From positions 164,675-228,674 of the forward strand of contig NZ_JAIWOY010000006.1 of assembly GCF_020216525.1 (NCBI RefSeq): 64,000 nucleotides of DNA, read 5' to 3'. The notes under the pieces were generated by a model. That model ran no database searches, was not told where the DNA came from, and was given only the letters and a program-made list of their open reading frames with translations. The position numbers were made by a program, and so were the translations under genes. The DNA comes from Nocardioides nematodiphilus (GTDB lineage Bacteria; Actinomycetota; Actinomycetes; Propionibacteriales; Nocardioidaceae). This document shows, piece after piece, positions 62,886 through 64,000 of this stretch; positions within the stretch are counted from its first letter, which is position 1, and each line of letters begins with the position of its first letter.

Positions 62886-63539
62886 CTACGGCGCGCGGGT
62901 GAGCGCCTCGCGCACGTCCCGCAGGATCGTCTCGACGTCGCCCCCGCCCGTGACCACCACCGTCGTCCGCGTGGGAGGGCTGGCCCCCAGCATCTCGAGG
63001 GCGATGCCGATGGCGTGCTCGAACTCCTCGATGAGGTCGGCGCGGTCGTCGCGCAGCCAGTTGCGCAGCACGTGGTTGTGCGCCGTGATGATCGCGGCCG
63101 CGGTCAGCTCGGCGCGCAGGGGTCCGTCCTCCTCCTCGGCGAGCCAGCCGGCGAGGTGGCGGGCGAACAGACGCTGGTAGCGGTGGACCGCCGCCATCTC
63201 CCGCTCGCGGACCGCGGGCACGGTGCTCGTCAGCCGGTAGCGTCGGCGGGCGGCATCGCCCTCGTCGAGGTAGTGGTCCAGCACGATCCGGGCACCCTCG
63301 CGCAGGGCGCTCGAGCGGGTCGTCGGCGTCGCCGTGGCCAGGCGCGCGTCGACCTCGCGCAGCACGTCGTCGTGGTGGGGGAAGAGCACGTCCTCTTTGC
63401 TGGCGAAGTTGCGGAAGAACGTCGTACGGCCGACGCCGGCGTGCGCGGCGATCTGGTCGACGGTGGTCGCGTCGTACCCCTGGCTGGCGAAGAGATCGAA
63501 GGCAGCCACGATCAGGCGCTCGCGGGTCGTGGTCGGCAT
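62886..63539 (-). CDS. TetR family transcriptional regulator
   Basis: A 217-residue regulator. The helix-turn-helix is at residues 5-50 (TTRERLIVAAFDLFASQGYDATTVDQIAAHAGVGRTTFFRNFASKEDV). The C-terminal domain contains RYQRLFARHLAGWLAEEEDG. TAGGGT lies 7 bases before ATG 63539 on the minus strand. The 71-base divergent gap holds two palindromes, so it likely controls itself and the neighbouring dehydrogenase, perhaps in response to an acyl-CoA. Confidence 0.9.
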   Translation of the reverse strand: MPTTTRERLIVAAFDLFASQGYDATTVDQIAAHAGVGRTTFFRNFASKEDVLFPHHDDVLREVDARLATATPTTRSSALREGARIVLDHYLDEGDAARRRYRLTSTVPAVREREMAAVHRYQRLFARHLAGWLAEEEDGPLRAELTAAAIITAHNHVLRNWLRDDRADLIEEFEHAIGIALEMLGASPPTRTTVVVTGGGDVETILRDVREALTRAP

Positions 63540-63551
63540 GGAGGGGACCCT

Positions 63552-63569
63552 ACTTCGACGGGACGAAGT
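63552..63569. promoter_or_regulatory. Palindrome next to the TetR promoter
   Basis: ACTTCGacgggaCGAAGT abuts the minus-strand TAGGGT -10 element (63552-63547). Confidence 0.5.
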
Positions 63570-63577
63570 TCCGCTAG

Positions 63578-63596
63578 TACGGTACTAAGTACCGTA
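63578..63596. promoter_or_regulatory. Operator of the dehydrogenase promoter
   Basis: TACGGTACtaaGTACCGTA has 8-base arms and lies 14 bases before the ATG at 63611, overlapping the probable promoter. Confidence 0.65.
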
Positions 63597-63610
63597 GCGA
63601 AGGAGTCAGC

Positions 63611-64000
63611 ATGAAGAAGGTCGGAGTCGTCGGGGGCGGCTTGATGGGGTCGGGCATCGCGGAGGTGACGGCGAAGGCGGGTCTGGACACCGTCGTCGTC
63701 GAGGTCGGGCAGGAGGCGGCGGATGCGGCGCGGGCGCGGATCGATGCCTCGCTGGAGCGTGCGCTGAGCCGCGGCAAGATCGATCAGGTCGAGCTGGAGG
63801 CGATCCGGGGCCGGTTGCGGGTGGCGACCGATCTGGAGGCGTTGGCCGATCGTGATCTGGTGGTCGAGGCCGCCTCGGAGCGGGAGCACGTGAAGCTCGA
63901 GCTGTTCCAGCGCATCGGCGCGATCCTGGAGAAGGACGAGGCGATCTTGACGTCGAACACCTCCTCGATCCCGATCGTGAAGCTCGGCGCGGTCTCGGGG
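63611..64000 (+). CDS. 3-hydroxyacyl-CoA (3-hydroxybutyryl-CoA) dehydrogenase, 5' part
   Basis: The first 130 codons of an NAD-dependent dehydrogenase; the gene runs off the window end. The Rossmann loop VGVVGGGLMGSGIAEV, acidic residue after strand 2 and ILTSNTSSIPI are typical of HBDH/PaaH. AAGGAG lies 5 bases before ATG 63611. It acts with the thiolase family in butanoyl or fatty acid metabolism; the exact role is not fixed by this fragment. Confidence 0.9.
   Translation, partial: MKKVGVVGGGLMGSGIAEVTAKAGLDTVVVEVGQEAADAARARIDASLERALSRGKIDQVELEAIRGRLRVATDLEALADRDLVVEAASEREHVKLELFQRIGAILEKDEAILTSNTSSIPIVKLGAVSG

Overview
The window is a high-GC bacterial chromosome segment with dense genes and short intergenic gaps. 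Many actinobacterial families are present: the acyl-CoA carboxylase epsilon subunit, a BioQ-type biotin repressor, a GlbO-like globin, a DsbA protein resembling mycothiol-dependent reductases, a mycothiol-transferase-like DinB protein and an Rv1264-like adenylyl cyclase. The overall style fits a Nocardioides-like member of the Propionibacteriales; this placement is inference from recalled family resemblance, not a search. I see no insertion sequence, prophage or CRISPR array. No gap without a gene exceeds 300 bases; the longest (19962-20145, 34632-34796, 35553-35640 with 35668-35779, and 52259-52398) hold promoters, operators, terminators or the cimA leader.

Layout. 1-5.6 kb: end of an osmoprotectant ABC importer, an SSB, ettA, a secreted beta-propeller protein and a MarR regulator. 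5.7-13.4 kb: thiolase, thioesterase, amino-acid permease, a coupled membrane protein/ECF sigma pair, globin, OsmC, MscS and a small membrane protein. 13.4-25.5 kb: pepN, a secreted CHAP protein, DsbA-like and DinB-like proteins, a secreted Lys-tailed protein, metG, a DUF308-lipase fusion and a DUF885 peptidase-like protein. 25.6-32.4 kb: accE-pccB divergent from birA, then a PH-domain protein, adenylyl cyclase, a lone winged-helix regulator, purK-purE and a CoA-binding protein. 32.5-37.8 kb: PhoD-like phosphatase, another secreted Lys-tailed protein, and cimA behind what looks like an isoleucine leader-peptide attenuator. 37.8-42.1 kb: SDR-hydrolase pair divergent from a TetR, M23 peptidase divergent from an amidase. 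42.2-50.2 kb: a complete biotin locus: GGDEF protein, bioN-bioM-bioY importer, bioQ, and bioB-bioA-bioF-bioD. 50.3-58 kb: LURP-like protein, GNAT, glycosylase-like protein, a TauA/SsuA-type ABC importer and a molybdopterin oxidoreductase lacking the N-terminal Fe-S cysteines with a small coupled partner. 58-64 kb: FAH protein, gltX, CPBP protease, tRNA-Gln, two identical tRNA-Glu genes flanking a DUF389 gene, then a TetR divergent from a 3-hydroxyacyl-CoA dehydrogenase cut by the window end.

Themes. Biotin is made (bioBAFD), imported (bioYMN), attached (birA) and used (pccB/accE with an unseen alpha subunit) inside one window; three near-identical palindromes mark the likely BioQ regulon. gltX lies beside the genes of its two tRNA substrates. 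At least seventeen genes have a TANNNT -10 hexamer only 6-8 bases before GTG or ATG, which points to leaderless transcription. The most novel observations are the predicted Ile attenuator of cimA, a Lys-rich helical tail shared by otherwise unrelated secreted proteins, the Cys-rich tail of BioB and the Fe-S-less molybdoenzyme with its partner.
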